Positions 1 to 8,663 of a stretch of 64,000 nt of DNA are shown here, in pieces. A program made the translations under genes and the position numbers. The stretch covers positions 328,712 to 392,711 of the forward strand of contig KE159639.1 in assembly GCA_000403315.2 (NCBI GenBank), in the 5' to 3' direction. The notes below the pieces were generated by a model that did no database searches, had not been told where the DNA came from, and saw only the letters and a list, made by a program, of their open reading frames with translations. Position 1 is the stretch's first letter, and each line of letters opens with the position of its first letter. This stretch comes from Lachnospiraceae bacterium A2 (GTDB lineage Bacteria; Bacillota; Clostridia; Lachnospirales; Lachnospiraceae).

Positions 1-233
1 CCCTTCCCTGCTACCCGGTACACAATCCGGACTGCCCGGTCCGCCTGGTCAGTTTCACAGATGCTGATAGGGCGGGGCAAAAGCCTGCTGCCTTCATGGC
101 AATAGACGGACAAAAACTGCCCGGGCTTTGCCAGCGCTGCAATTCTGTCTGTTTTCAGCCACATGCTGTAAATCCCATAGGAAATTTCTTCCTGCCGGAT
201 GATAACTGCCTGTTCCTTATATTTTTCTGCCAT
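1..233 (-). CDS. pyrK: dihydroorotate dehydrogenase electron transfer subunit (partial, C-terminus beyond window)
   Basis: This reading frame is open from an ATG at 233 to the left edge, so only about 77 N-terminal residues are visible. The segment begins MAEKYKEQAVIIRQEEIS and contains the ferredoxin-reductase-type FAD-binding motif RLLPRPISI (compare R-P-x-S). PyrK carries FAD and an iron-sulfur cluster and passes electrons from PyrD to NAD. It follows pyrC and pyrF on the same strand, so pyrD is expected just outside the window. It lacks a visible stop only because it is cut by the window. The identification rests on the N-terminal flavin motif plus the pyr context. Confidence 0.85.
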   Translation of the reverse strand, partial: MAEKYKEQAVIIRQEEISYGIYSMWLKTDRIAALAKPGQFLSVYCHEGSRLLPRPISICETDQADRAVRIVYRVAGK

Positions 234-281
234 ATTCTTCTCCTGAAAAATTGTTTTCTGTCATTTCTGCCTGAACGTGCC

Positions 282-316
282 GGAAAACATGCCCTTTGGG
301 TGCAAAGCATGTTTCC
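282..316. other. hairpin between pyrF and pyrK
   Basis: GGAAAACATGC and GCATGTTTCC form an inverted repeat with additional CTTTG/CAAAG pairing in the loop. It lies in the 94-base gap between the pyrF stop and the pyrK start. There is no T-run, so it looks more like an intercistronic mRNA-stability hairpin than a terminator. Confidence 0.4.
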
Positions 317-327
317 CCGCTTGCCTT

Positions 328-1251
328 TTACAGGCCTAACGCTCCATTGATATCTTTTATCATATCCTCCACAGCCGCCCGGGACGCTTCCCCGAACTGT
401 TCCGGCCCAAATTTGACATAGGCTTCCTGCTTATATGCTGCAATAATCCCCCTTGAGGAGTTTACAATTGCGCCCAGCCCGTCCTCATTAAAGAAATGCA
501 CCAGGTCTGCGCCTTTTCCGCCCTGTGCGCCGTAACCCGGCACCAGGATATAGTTTTTCGGCATAATTTTCCTTAATACCTTCCCCATTTCCGGGTAGGT
601 AGCCCCTACGACTGCCCCAATCTGGCTGTAGGATTCCCCCATGCAGCTTTCGCCCCATTTCGCCACCAGTTCCCCTACGTGCTCGTAAAGAGGGCGGCCG
701 TCAGCTATCTGGTCCTGAAATTCCCCGCTGGAAGGGTTAGAGGTCTTAACCAGGATAAACAGGCCTTTCTTCTCCTCCCGGCAGACGTCGGCAAAAGGCT
801 TTACCCCGTCAGTGCCCAAATAGGGGTTTACCGTAAGGAAATCTTCATCAAAGGGGCGGAAGGCGCTGCCCCCAACTGTTACAGTGCCAAGATGTCCTGC
901 CGCATATGCCGCGGAGGTGGAGCCTATGTCCCCCCGCTTGGCATCCCCGATTACCACTAAATCTTTCCCATGGCAGTAATCAACGGTTTTCTTAAAGGCC
1001 TCAAGGCCCGGGATCCCAAACTGCTCGTACATGGCAATCTGGGGCTTGACTGCCGGGATCAAATCAGCAGTATGGTCCACAATCTCCTTGTTGAACTGCC
1101 AGATTGCTTCCGCTGCCCCTTCAAGGGTTTCCCCATGGGCTTCAAAGGCCTTTTTCTGGATATGCTCTGGGATATAGCTTAACATGGGATCCAAGCCCAC
1201 TACAATGGGGGCTTTCGTCTTTTTAATTTTATGGATTAATTTGTCAATCAT
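328..1251 (-). CDS. pyrF: orotidine 5'-phosphate decarboxylase
   Basis: The product decarboxylates OMP to UMP, the last step of de novo UMP synthesis, in the cytoplasm. It has 307 residues, the length of the longer (type 2) bacterial PyrF. The active-site motif is visible as VVIGDAKRGDIGSTSAAYA at about residues 96-114, with the conserved Asp and Lys, and GLDPML near the N-terminus binds the substrate. The start overlaps the pyrC stop by four bases (ATGA), so the two are translationally coupled. pyrK follows. All of this points to one pyrC-pyrF-pyrK(-pyrD) operon. Confidence 0.96.
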   Translation of the reverse strand: MIDKLIHKIKKTKAPIVVGLDPMLSYIPEHIQKKAFEAHGETLEGAAEAIWQFNKEIVDHTADLIPAVKPQIAMYEQFGIPGLEAFKKTVDYCHGKDLVVIGDAKRGDIGSTSAAYAAGHLGTVTVGGSAFRPFDEDFLTVNPYLGTDGVKPFADVCREEKKGLFILVKTSNPSSGEFQDQIADGRPLYEHVGELVAKWGESCMGESYSQIGAVVGATYPEMGKVLRKIMPKNYILVPGYGAQGGKGADLVHFFNEDGLGAIVNSSRGIIAAYKQEAYVKFGPEQFGEASRAAVEDMIKDINGALGL

Positions 1252-2540
1252 AATGTTTCCTCCTTTTGGCGCTCAAATGCAACTTTCCCCCCTACTACGG
1301 TAGCCATTACCATCCCTTTTACCTTCCAGCCTGCAAACGGGGTGTTTTTCCCTCTGGAACAGAACTCTTTCGGATCAATGGTATATTCCTTCCCGGCATC
1401 AAAAACAACTAAATCCGCTGCCTTCCCTTCTTCCACAGCGCCTTTGTCAAGGCCTAGGATTTTGGCTGGGTTATAGCTCATTTTCTCAGCCATCTGCATG
1501 ATGGTAATCCACCCCTTGTCCACCAGTTCAGTCATCGTAAGGGCAGCGGCTGTTTCCAGCCCTACAATCCCAAAGGGGGCTTTCCGGATCCCCACGCCTT
1601 TTTCAATTGCGGTATGGGGGGCATGGTCTGTGGCAATTACGTCGATGATATCTGCTTTCAGGCCTTCCCGCAGCGCTTCTACGTCTTCCCTGGTGCGCAG
1701 GGGCGGGTTCATCTTATAATTGGCGTCGTTTTCCTTGATATCGCTGCTTGTCAGGATAAAGTGGTGGGGACAGGCTTCTGCCGTAACCCGTATGCCTTCC
1801 TGTTTTGCCAAGCCAATCATTTTTACGCTGTCCTTGGTGGAGCAGTGGCAAAGATGCAATGCAGCGCCGGTTTCTTTTGCCAGCGTAATGTCCCTTGCCA
1901 CAATTACGTCTTCCACCGCATTGCTGATCCCTTTCAGACGCATTTTCTCCGTGCTTTCATCAGCGTTGACTACGCCGCCGTTTACCATATTGATGTCCTC
2001 GCAGTGGGCAAGGACCGGAATGTCATATTTGACAGCCAGCGTCATGGCTTCCCGGTAAAGCTGGGCGTTCATCACGGATTTCCCGTCCTCGCTGATCGCT
2101 GGGATCCCGGCTTCCACCATCCCCTCTATGTCGGACAGGGTTTCCCCCCGCTGCCCTTTTGTGACTGCCCCTGCCTGCAGTACCTGCGCAAGGCCAATAT
2201 TTTTCGCTTTGTTGTGGACATAATTCACCACGTCTGCATTGTCCACCACAGGCTTTGTGTTGGGCATCGCCACCACCGTGGTAAAGCCCCCGCGGACGGC
2301 TGCCCGCACCCCTGTTTCTACCGTTTCTTTATGCTCCATCCCCGGGTCGCGCAAATGCACATGCATATCAATAAACCCCGGCATGACATAGCAGCCCTCT
2401 GCATCAATCGTGCGGTCCGCTTTTATGGCCTGCCCGGGGGCGATTTTCTGAATCAGCCCGTGTTCCACCAGGACATCCGCCTTCATTTCCGTCCTGTCCC
2501 CCGGGTTTATCACCGTTCCATTCTTAATCAAAAGCAACAT
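1248..2540 (-). CDS. pyrC: dihydroorotase
   Basis: This zinc amidohydrolase cyclizes carbamoyl-aspartate to dihydroorotate. The 430-residue protein is of the long (class I) type. The metal-binding HVHLRDPG motif lies near residues 60-67 and a C-terminal-half TDHAPHT motif carries the catalytic Asp. It is the first pyr gene on this strand inside the window and overlaps pyrF by four bases. The upstream ribosome binding site is modest (AAAGG about 15 bases before ATG). Regulation of the operon cannot be read with confidence. Confidence 0.96.
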   Translation of the reverse strand: MLLLIKNGTVINPGDRTEMKADVLVEHGLIQKIAPGQAIKADRTIDAEGCYVMPGFIDMHVHLRDPGMEHKETVETGVRAAVRGGFTTVVAMPNTKPVVDNADVVNYVHNKAKNIGLAQVLQAGAVTKGQRGETLSDIEGMVEAGIPAISEDGKSVMNAQLYREAMTLAVKYDIPVLAHCEDINMVNGGVVNADESTEKMRLKGISNAVEDVIVARDITLAKETGAALHLCHCSTKDSVKMIGLAKQEGIRVTAEACPHHFILTSSDIKENDANYKMNPPLRTREDVEALREGLKADIIDVIATDHAPHTAIEKGVGIRKAPFGIVGLETAAALTMTELVDKGWITIMQMAEKMSYNPAKILGLDKGAVEEGKAADLVVFDAGKEYTIDPKEFCSRGKNTPFAGWKVKGMVMATVVGGKVAFERQKEETL

Positions 2541-2620
2541 ACCTGTACCGAATCCTTTCTGACATTTTTTCTGTAAACCAATCCAGTGAAACTCCTTCTG
2601 ATACGTTTATTTTAGCACAT

Positions 2621-2648
2621 AAAAAAAGGAGGGGCAACCTCCTTTTCC
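2621..2648 (-). terminator. rho-independent terminator after the DUF1653 gene
   Basis: Read on the minus strand, AAGGAGG and CCTCCTT form a stem with a TTGCC-like loop, followed by a run of T. It lies 32 bases after the DUF1653 stop and before pyrC, so it separates the two transcripts. Confidence 0.8.
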
Positions 2649-2679
2649 TATCTGTTTGGGCTTCTATGCGTTCCCTGCT

Positions 2680-3201
2680 CTACATCCGTTCCACTTCATA
2701 TTTCTGGAAGGTACGCACGCAGTGTTTCAGTTCCTCATAACGCTGGTCCAGCTCCCCTTCTTCAATTACCACATCCAGCACAACCGCCATATTATTTATC
2801 ATACGGTCTGTAATGCAGCTTCGCATTTCCAGCAGAATCCCATATTTTTCCTCCATGGTCCTTGCATCAAAGAACGCCATCATTTTTTCTTCTGGGGTAC
2901 CGCCCGAAAGGCTGTTTTTCGGGACGCCCCCTCCCTTGGAATCCGGGGCTGTCCCTGCGCCCTCCTGGGGCTCCGTAAGCTGGAAACGGTATTCCTGTGG
3001 GGCATTTGGGTACTTTTCCACATCTACCGGGCTGACAAACAGCCCAAGGGGCCTTGCATACGTCTGGAACCTGCCGTACAGCGCCTGATAAATTACCAGC
3101 GGCTCTTTTGTTTCAGAATGTTCGGCAACCGTAAGGACCTGGTATAAGTTCTGTTTAAAGTGCCGGTAGATCTCTCCCGGCCTGGGGTTTCCTTGTGGCA
3201 T
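2680..3201 (-). CDS. DUF1653 domain protein
   Basis: The 173-residue product carries a DUF1653 domain at about residues 7-72, recognisable from PGEIYRHFKQNLYQVL, then YQALYG, then a segment around VSPVDVEKYP. The domain is a small beta-barrel found widely in Firmicutes and its biochemical role is not established. Residues 75-100 are a low-complexity Gly/Pro/Ser linker, and the last 70 residues are helical and charged, longer than the bare domain. The gene seems to be a single transcription unit closed by the terminator at 2621-2648. Confidence 0.8.
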   Translation of the reverse strand: MPQGNPRPGEIYRHFKQNLYQVLTVAEHSETKEPLVIYQALYGRFQTYARPLGLFVSPVDVEKYPNAPQEYRFQLTEPQEGAGTAPDSKGGGVPKNSLSGGTPEEKMMAFFDARTMEEKYGILLEMRSCITDRMINNMAVVLDVVIEEGELDQRYEELKHCVRTFQKYEVERM

Positions 3202-3253
3202 ATTATGTCCTCTTTTCTATAAAAAAATATATTTTTTACTATTGCGCCATAAC

Positions 3254-3778
3254 TCAGGGCGTGCCTGTAACCTGCAGGGCTCCCCATGCAGAAACCAGGC
3301 CTGCCAATATCCCAAAAAGCACGTCGGTGGGATAATGCACCCCCACATACAGGCGGGACAGGCAGATCAGTATGGCAAGGGCTAACGCCGGAACCCCAAG
3401 GTAACGGGGCGTCCTGCAATACATGGCTGCCGCAGCCGCTATGGAGCTGGTGGAATGGCCGGAGGGGAAGGACCAGTCTGCTGCCGTCACCAGCGCATGG
3501 AGTTCTGGAATTACGGTGTATGGCCTTGGGCGGCAGACCCAATTTTTCAGGATTACATTAGTCACCAGAAACCCCAGCAGCATGGAAACAGCCATAGCCA
3601 GCCCTGCTTTCTGGTATTTCTTCTGTGCCAGAAGCAAAGCCGCCAGCACAATCCAGACAATGCCCCCATTCCCCAGGCTGGTTAAGGCCAGCACAATTGG
3701 GTCCAGCCATTCCAGGCGCAGGAATTCCTGGATAAACAGAAGAATCCTGCCATCAAGCTCTATGATTGGTTGAAACAT
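3254..3778 (-). CDS. PAP2-family membrane phosphatase
   Basis: A polytopic membrane protein of 174 residues with the three phosphatidic-acid-phosphatase signatures in order: KNWVCRPRP (a K-x6-RP type motif), PSGHS, and SRLYVGVHYPTDV with its catalytic His. Such enzymes dephosphorylate lipid phosphates such as undecaprenyl pyrophosphate or phosphatidate at the membrane. The start at 3778 (MFQPIIEL) is chosen because AAGGAG sits six bases upstream. A longer in-frame start nine codons earlier lacks that site. The substrate cannot be told from sequence. Confidence 0.85.
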   Translation of the reverse strand: MFQPIIELDGRILLFIQEFLRLEWLDPIVLALTSLGNGGIVWIVLAALLLAQKKYQKAGLAMAVSMLLGFLVTNVILKNWVCRPRPYTVIPELHALVTAADWSFPSGHSTSSIAAAAAMYCRTPRYLGVPALALAILICLSRLYVGVHYPTDVLFGILAGLVSAWGALQVTGTP

Positions 3779-3863
3779 TTCATTTCTCCTTTTTCTTTTG
3801 TACATGATATGATGGCAAACGCCCTATCTGCACCATGCAAATCCATATTTTCCTGTTTACAGG

Positions 3864-4511
3864 CTAAAGCCGCTTTAAAATCCGGTCAATATCCTCTTTT
3901 TGCCCAATTACCATCAGATGGTCTTCCTTGCGGAACACATAATCCGCATCCGGCAGCAGGCTGGTATGCCCCTCCTGCTTAATCCCCAAAATATTGGCGT
4001 TGTACTTTACACGGAAATTCATTTGCTTAATGGATTTCCCAACCCACTCGTCCAAAGGCTGGATTTCATAAATGGAATATTCGCCCATTTCCAAATAGTC
4101 ATACACATGGTTGGCGCTGACTTTAACGGCAATCCGCTTTGCAATGTCCCGGTCGGGATAAACTACTTCATCCGCGCCGTTCCGCAGCAGGAACTTAGCC
4201 TGAATGTCCCTGGTGGCCTTGCTGATGACATAGGGCGCGCCCAAATCTTTCAGCAGGCTGGTAACCTCCAGGCTGCTCTGGAAATTAGTGCCAATACAGA
4301 CAAAACAGATATCAAAATTACGGACGCCAAAACTTTTTAATACTTCTTCCCTTGTACAGTCCCCGATTTTTGCGCTGGTGACAATAGGCAGGATATCCTC
4401 CAGCTTTTCTTCCACCTGGTCCACTGCCATTACGTCATTCCCGTTTTTTACCAGATTATCGCATAAATGTTTCCCAAACCTTCCAATTCCAATTACCAGA
4501 ATTGATTTCAT
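3864..4511 (-). CDS. ktrA: potassium uptake regulatory subunit (RCK/TrkA-N, KtrA type)
   Basis: This cytosolic gating ring subunit has 215 residues from the chosen start MKSILVIGIGRFG. The Rossmann GxGxxG motif (VIGIGRFG) opens a TrkA-N domain that binds nucleotide, and the C-terminal 75 residues fit a TrkA-C domain. The start is set by AGGAGG seven bases upstream. An earlier in-frame ATG has no comparable site. It lies directly downstream of the TrkH/KtrB membrane subunit on the same strand, and the two form a Ktr potassium importer. Confidence 0.9.
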   Translation of the reverse strand: MKSILVIGIGRFGKHLCDNLVKNGNDVMAVDQVEEKLEDILPIVTSAKIGDCTREEVLKSFGVRNFDICFVCIGTNFQSSLEVTSLLKDLGAPYVISKATRDIQAKFLLRNGADEVVYPDRDIAKRIAVKVSANHVYDYLEMGEYSIYEIQPLDEWVGKSIKQMNFRVKYNANILGIKQEGHTSLLPDADYVFRKEDHLMVIGQKEDIDRILKRL

Positions 4512-4579
4512 CCCATTCCCTCCTAATCCTATTGCCGTACGCACTGCTAATCCTGCTGGAGTCCCTGACGCCGGCTCTT

Positions 4580-5914
4580 TTAGCCAATCGTGATCCGCTC
4601 GATGGGCAGGCGCACCAAAGAGCCCTGCTTCTTCTCCGTAAATGAAAGGGCAAAGGACATACTCCCAATCCTGCCGCTGTACATCAGTAAAATTAGCAGG
4701 TATTTTGACGCCACGGTAACGTCCCTTGTAATCCCTGTGGAAATCCCTACCGTCCCAATGGCTGAAAAAATCTCCATCAAAACATCAGACATAGCCATGG
4801 ATCCTTCCAGCCCAAACATCAGCAAAGACGAAGCCGAGGCCAGCAGCAGGTTTATGAAAAATACTGTACTTGCCTTTTTGACGGAATCTTCATCCAGCCT
4901 TCTGCCAAAAATATTCAGCCCTTTCTTATTCCTGAGGTTGGACCAGATATACAAAAGAATCACCATCATTGTGGTAGTCTTAACCCCGCCTGCCGTGGAA
5001 CCAGGGCTTCCCCCAATAAACATCAGCAGTATGGTAAGGAGCCTTGTGCCCTCTGAATAAGCCCCAGTATCTATAGTATTAAACCCAGCCGTCCTGGGCG
5101 TCACCGCCCCAAACAGGGAGCTTAAAACCTGCCCTTTCATATCCATGCCTGCCAGAAGGTTCCCCTGTTCAAACACATAGAATAAAATGCTGCCCCCTAC
5201 CGTCAAAACCAGCGTCATAGCCAGCACAATTTTCGTGTGCAGCAGGTACTTTCTTACCCTCCATTTATGGATGGAAATATCATCCCACACAATAAAGCCA
5301 ATACCGCCTATTAAAATCAACGCCATAATTACAAGGTTTACCAGTACGTCATCATAATACATGGTAAGGGAACCATAAGGCTCAAACTGCCCCATTAAGT
5401 CAAACCCGGCATTGCAGAAGGCAGAAACAGAATGGAAAATGCCATACCAGATTCCCTTTAACCAGCCAAATTTGGGGATAAACCTTACCATCAGGAGCAA
5501 AGCCCCTGTCCCCTCTATCACTGCGGTGTAGCAGACGATTTTCCTTACCAGGCGCACCGTCCCGCCAATCTGCAGGGTATTGACGCTTTCCTGTATTAAA
5601 TTCCGCTCCTTTAAGCCAATCTTCCGTTTCAGGAAAATTGAGAAAAAGATGCCGATCGTAATAAACCCAAGGCCCCCTGCCTGAATCAGCATAAGGATAA
5701 CTATTTGCCCAAACAGCGTCCAGTTAGTGTAAGTGTCCACTACTACCAGCCCCGTCACGCAGGTGCTGCTGGTTGCGGTAAAAAGCGAATTTAAAAACCC
5801 TGCGCTCTGCCCGTCCCGGGATGCGGCAGGCAGCATTAAAAGTATCGTCCCCGCTGCAATAATCAATAAAAATCCTAGGGCTATGGTCTGTACCCTGCTG
5901 AACCTCTTTGCCAT
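4580..5914 (-). CDS. ktrB: potassium uptake membrane subunit (TrkH/KtrB type)
   Basis: A 444-residue membrane protein with the repeated M-P-M topology of Trk/Ktr/HKT transporters. One pore loop is visible at TSSTCVTGLVVVDT near residue 50 and later ones around CNAGFDL, TPRTAGFNTID and GTVGISTGIT, each with the conserved filter glycine. It forms the ion-conducting pore and is gated by the downstream RCK protein. Its length matches KtrB better than E. coli TrkH. A consensus-like promoter and a GC-rich leader of about 120 bases precede it. Confidence 0.93.
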   Translation of the reverse strand: MAKRFSRVQTIALGFLLIIAAGTILLMLPAASRDGQSAGFLNSLFTATSSTCVTGLVVVDTYTNWTLFGQIVILMLIQAGGLGFITIGIFFSIFLKRKIGLKERNLIQESVNTLQIGGTVRLVRKIVCYTAVIEGTGALLLMVRFIPKFGWLKGIWYGIFHSVSAFCNAGFDLMGQFEPYGSLTMYYDDVLVNLVIMALILIGGIGFIVWDDISIHKWRVRKYLLHTKIVLAMTLVLTVGGSILFYVFEQGNLLAGMDMKGQVLSSLFGAVTPRTAGFNTIDTGAYSEGTRLLTILLMFIGGSPGSTAGGVKTTTMMVILLYIWSNLRNKKGLNIFGRRLDEDSVKKASTVFFINLLLASASSLLMFGLEGSMAMSDVLMEIFSAIGTVGISTGITRDVTVASKYLLILLMYSGRIGSMSFALSFTEKKQGSLVRLPIERITIG

Positions 5915-6037
5915 GGTATCTCCTTCTTTTTGCCTTTCCCAAGGCGCCGCGCCATATGTGCGCCCGCCGTCCTGCTGCCTGATTTGGTGGGGCAGGAGGG
6001 CATCCCCTGGGAAAATATCTAAAACTCACTGAATATC

Positions 6038-6066
6038 ATTATATACAAAGACAGCAGTGTATACAA
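6038..6066 (-). promoter_or_regulatory. candidate sigma-A promoter of ktrB-ktrA
   Basis: On the minus strand a perfect TATAAT (6038-6043) is preceded after 17 bases by TTGTAT (6061-6066). The resulting leader of about 120 bases contains a possible closing stem (TTTCCCAGG with CCTTGGGAAA), so leader control is conceivable. I could not match it to a known riboswitch class. Confidence 0.6.
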
Positions 6067-6662
6067 TGGGCAAAATATTAATTTTCTATAAATATGGCGG
6101 CGCTGGGATTCTTAAGCACTTCCAATCTCCACTATGATAACTGCGGACGGCAGTTCCCGGTATTTTGTGTCTTTCCCAGCTTCAGTATTGGCGTGTCCAG
6201 CAGGCTGCAAAACCGCTGCCTGACTTTGTGGCGGAAACCTTTTGTACTATGAATTGTATTACTCCGGCGATTAAATGTCGACGAATTTTACGCAGAATAA
6301 ATTTCCATCTGCAAGGCGGAAGAAGGCGGCGTAGCGGGGCTACGTCAACGGATGACAACGCGGCAAATGGAAATTCTGATAAGACACTTTTTATAGCATT
6401 TAATAATTGTTATATCTTATCTCCAAAAAGTCCGCAAACCCTTGAAAACACTAAATTTATAGCAAGTGTGTTTGCCCTTGGACTTTCCCTTGTGTTATAT
6501 CCTTTTCCCTCGTGTTACGAACCCTCATAAGGGAAAAAATAAGGGTAAGAAAAACCTGTAACAAATTATAACGTAATATGAACAGGACAGGAAGAATTGA
6601 TTGGAATGCTTTCGCAAATTTCTCAATTTCTCAAAAACACAAGAAGAAAGGACGAAAAAGAT
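6067..6662. repeat. intergenic stretch with palindromic repeat remnants
   Basis: No convincing gene is seen here. At 6259, flanked by TA, begins a sequence reading TTACTCCGGCGATTAAAT, which matches one end of the TA-flanked element at 43199 and 48135. The matching right end is not found. At about 6298-6377 a second palindrome has arms near AATTTCCAT/ATGGAAATT and a core GGCGTAGCGGGGCTACGT, resembling the core of the element at 62226-62391. The remainder is AT-rich and leads to the small gene at 6663. Confidence 0.55.
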
Positions 6663-6902
6663 ATGAGGTTTATTCATGCAACATATAATATGCTCCATAA
6701 CTGTATTGACGTAACCACTTTTGACGGATATGTTTTACGGATAGACTGCGGAAAAGCGGAAAAAGGATTAAAAACAACGCCATGTTCTGAATGTGCCTTA
6801 AATGCTTTGGCTATAGACAACCCACTTGAATATGCAACACTGTATCTTGATGGTGGTATGCAGACGTGGGTAGATGCGGAAGATTCATTAGAATTGTGGT
6901 AG
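6663..6902 (+). CDS. small DUF6061-like protein
   Basis: A 79-residue acidic protein beginning MRFIHATYNMLHNCIDVTTF. The pattern of a short beta-rich start, a CTTFDG-like turn, a central ALAIDNPLEYA segment and an acidic end resembles small DUF6061-type proteins of gut Firmicutes, whose function is unknown. The start at 6663 is chosen for GAAAGGA upstream. A longer form from 6597 is possible but has no clear site. It stands alone on the plus strand between a palindrome-rich region and the decayed flagellin gene. Confidence 0.5.
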   Translation: MRFIHATYNMLHNCIDVTTFDGYVLRIDCGKAEKGLKTTPCSECALNALAIDNPLEYATLYLDGGMQTWVDAEDSLELW

Positions 6903-7072
6903 CATATCTTTCTTTGTACAGTGGACTGGTCAAAATATAAACCAGTTCTCTCTTTATTTGTAAAACTGCCCACACTTGCATCATATATGAACGAAATTTT
7001 ATAATGATAAATCGTTAGGAATTGTTTAGAAATAACTTGTTAATTCTGACAGTTTAGCGCCAAACAACATAG

Positions 7073-7109
7073 ATACAAAATAGTCTACAACTTGCAGACT
7101 ATTTTGTAT
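7073..7109. terminator. perfect 14-bp hairpin, likely bidirectional terminator
   Basis: ATACAAAATAGTCT and its exact complement are separated by nine bases, between the plus-strand small gene and the minus-strand flagellin remnant. The A/T-rich outer stem gives T-rich ends in both directions. Confidence 0.5.
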
Positions 7110-7152
7110 CCATCATTTTTGCCACTTCAGACTCAAACGTTGGCTTTGTCAT

Positions 7153-8259
7153 CTAAACTGTGTAAGTAAATTGTCTGAATATTCTCATTGACTGCTTGAT
7201 TAATATAACTCGAATTGCCAGAATCCTGTCAAGGCAAGGGTTTTCGCCTTTACAGGATTTTGACAATTCGATAAAATCAGAATTGCAGTCTGGACAATTT
7301 ACACAGATCATATGACACTCTCGCGCAAGAATATTGTTTTTGCTGTACTCCACCATCTGCTCTGCCATGTCAGTATCGCGGATGCGGGATTCTGCTGCTG
7401 TAGTATTTTCAACTACGTTATCCAGGTTGGCAATGGTGTGCTCTAAACGGTTCTGCACTGCACCTAATGCGGAACGCTGTGCGGATACTTTGGAGATTGC
7501 GTCTGCGATAGCGTCAATGGCATAAGTTGCTGCAACGCCCCCATCGTTGATATTCCTGCCGTCTGCATCTTTACCAATTACATCTAATCCCTTGATGCCA
7601 AGGCTTGCTGCGTCCATAGCTTCAATTGTTACGCCAATCTTATTTGTCATATCAGCGTCTGCCCCAACATGGAGGTTGAAGGATAGTTCTTCCTGTACCA
7701 TGGTACTTCCTTTTGTAATGGTAAAGTTTCCTTTGCCATCACTTGTAACGGATGCTGCTTTGCCCTCGTCTGTACCGATGCTGCTTGCCTTCTGGAGTTC
7801 TTCTGCAATTTTTGTATATGCATCTGCTGCGGAGATGGTTTTCTCTGTGCTTCCGTTTTCTGCAGGGGTTCCAATGTCGCCAATAACTGTATAAGTATTG
7901 GTTCCATCATTTACAACGTCCCCGTCATGGATCATGGAAAGGAGCGTATCCATATGAACTTTATAAGATTCTGCATCCTCTTCATCGCCATCAGCAATAA
8001 TCGTCCATGTCTTTGCATTGGTATCTGTTCCAATTGTTACCGACTTGGTTCCATCTTTTGCAAGGGCTGAAATAGCATCATAAACGTCTTTTGCTGCTTC
8101 TGGCTTGGTTACAGCCGTTTTTGTTACACCATCTTTTGTGTAGCTGTCCCCAGACTTAAGTGTAACTGCTACGCCGCCATTTGCTTTCTTTGCAAGTGTT
8201 GAAAGTTTTTTATCTGCTGCCCCTACTGCTGACTTCATTTTTCCCATATTCAGCAACAA
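7153..8259 (-). pseudogene. flagellin remnant lacking the N-terminal domain and the true C-terminus
   Basis: The open frame of 368 codons begins without a proper ATG (TTG at 8259) inside the 3' part of csrA. It has no conserved flagellin N-terminal D0/D1 region. Residues 1-230 look like the variable surface domain. Residues 250-313 match the C-terminal D1 helix well (ISKVSAQRSALGAVQNRLEH and DTDMAEQMVEYSKNNILA). Flagellin homology then stops abruptly at about 7321. It continues for 55 unrelated residues with a CxxCPxC-like motif instead of the usual D0 helix. Both ends needed for filament assembly are therefore missing. It is probably a deletion product of an ancestral csrA-hag pair. Confidence 0.8.
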
Positions 8260-8500
8260 CCTGTGTCTTAGCTACAATACCAGCAGCATTAACTGTCCCA
8301 TCGTCCCTGTAATGCTTCACTTCATTCCCAGACCCTGCCGCCATCCCATAGCGCCCTAAGGCTTCGCTCCTTACAATGTTGTAGGCTTTCGGCGCATCTA
8401 CCAGAATCCGAAGGTTGTTGGAACTGCCCCCGGTGAACACCACCTTAATGTCCTCGCCGATCAGAACGTATTCCCCCGGCTTAACGGATAACTTTAACAT
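8210..8500 (-). CDS. csrA: CsrA-like translational regulator with an aberrant C-terminus
   Basis: Residues 1-47 read as CsrA (MLKLSVKPGEYVLIGEDIKV, then RILVDAPKAYNIVRSE). This small beta-protein binds GGA motifs in mRNA leaders and in Firmicutes represses flagellin translation with FliW as antagonist. A strong AGGAGG site precedes the ATG. The frame runs to 96 codons, about 20 more than usual, and its last codons overlap the flagellin remnant in another frame. The 3' end therefore probably lies at a deletion junction. No fliW is adjacent, unlike the common fliW-csrA-hag order. Confidence 0.8.
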   Translation of the reverse strand: MLKLSVKPGEYVLIGEDIKVVFTGGSSNNLRILVDAPKAYNIVRSEALGRYGMAAGSGNEVKHYRDDGTVNAAGIVAKTQVVAEYGKNEVSSRGSR

Positions 8501-8546
8501 TGCAAACCTCCTGTTCTTTTCCCGGAATCCCCGTTATATTGGTTTT

Positions 8547-8583
8547 GGAAATGCAACTCTTTATTTACATCAGTTGCATTTCC
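8547..8583 (-). promoter_or_regulatory. 12-bp perfect hairpin upstream of csrA
   Basis: GGAAATGCAACT and AGTTGCATTTCC are separated by 13 bases, about 47 bases before the csrA start. It could be a leader hairpin of csrA. Its role is not known. Confidence 0.35.
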
Positions 8584-8607
8584 ATATATGGGACATTGCC
8601 CTATATG

Positions 8608-8663
8608 ATTAGGGTGTCAAAAGCACCTTTGGTGCTACGCTCATACCCTTTTGACACCCTAAT
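8608..8663. repeat. palindromic element, ATTAGGGTG family, short copy
   Basis: The ends ATTAGGGTGTCAAAAG and CTTTTGACACCCTAAT are exact inverted repeats, with AGCACCTTTGGTGCT inside. A 119-bp relative with the same ends and the same left interior lies at 61867-61985. This copy looks like its internal deletion form. Confidence 0.7.

Noticed and set aside
1614..2576. Long plus-strand frame opposite pyrC
   Set aside because: It is a shadow of pyrC, with no ribosome binding site and a Cys/His/Phe-rich composition that is not protein-like.
5915..6037. Cyclic di-AMP riboswitch in the ktrB leader
   Set aside because: Potassium genes are a known target, but I could not see the conserved core in the 120-base leader.
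6165..6530. Plus-strand frame of 121 codons
   Set aside because: It runs through palindromic repeat sequence, has no ribosome binding site and matches nothing.
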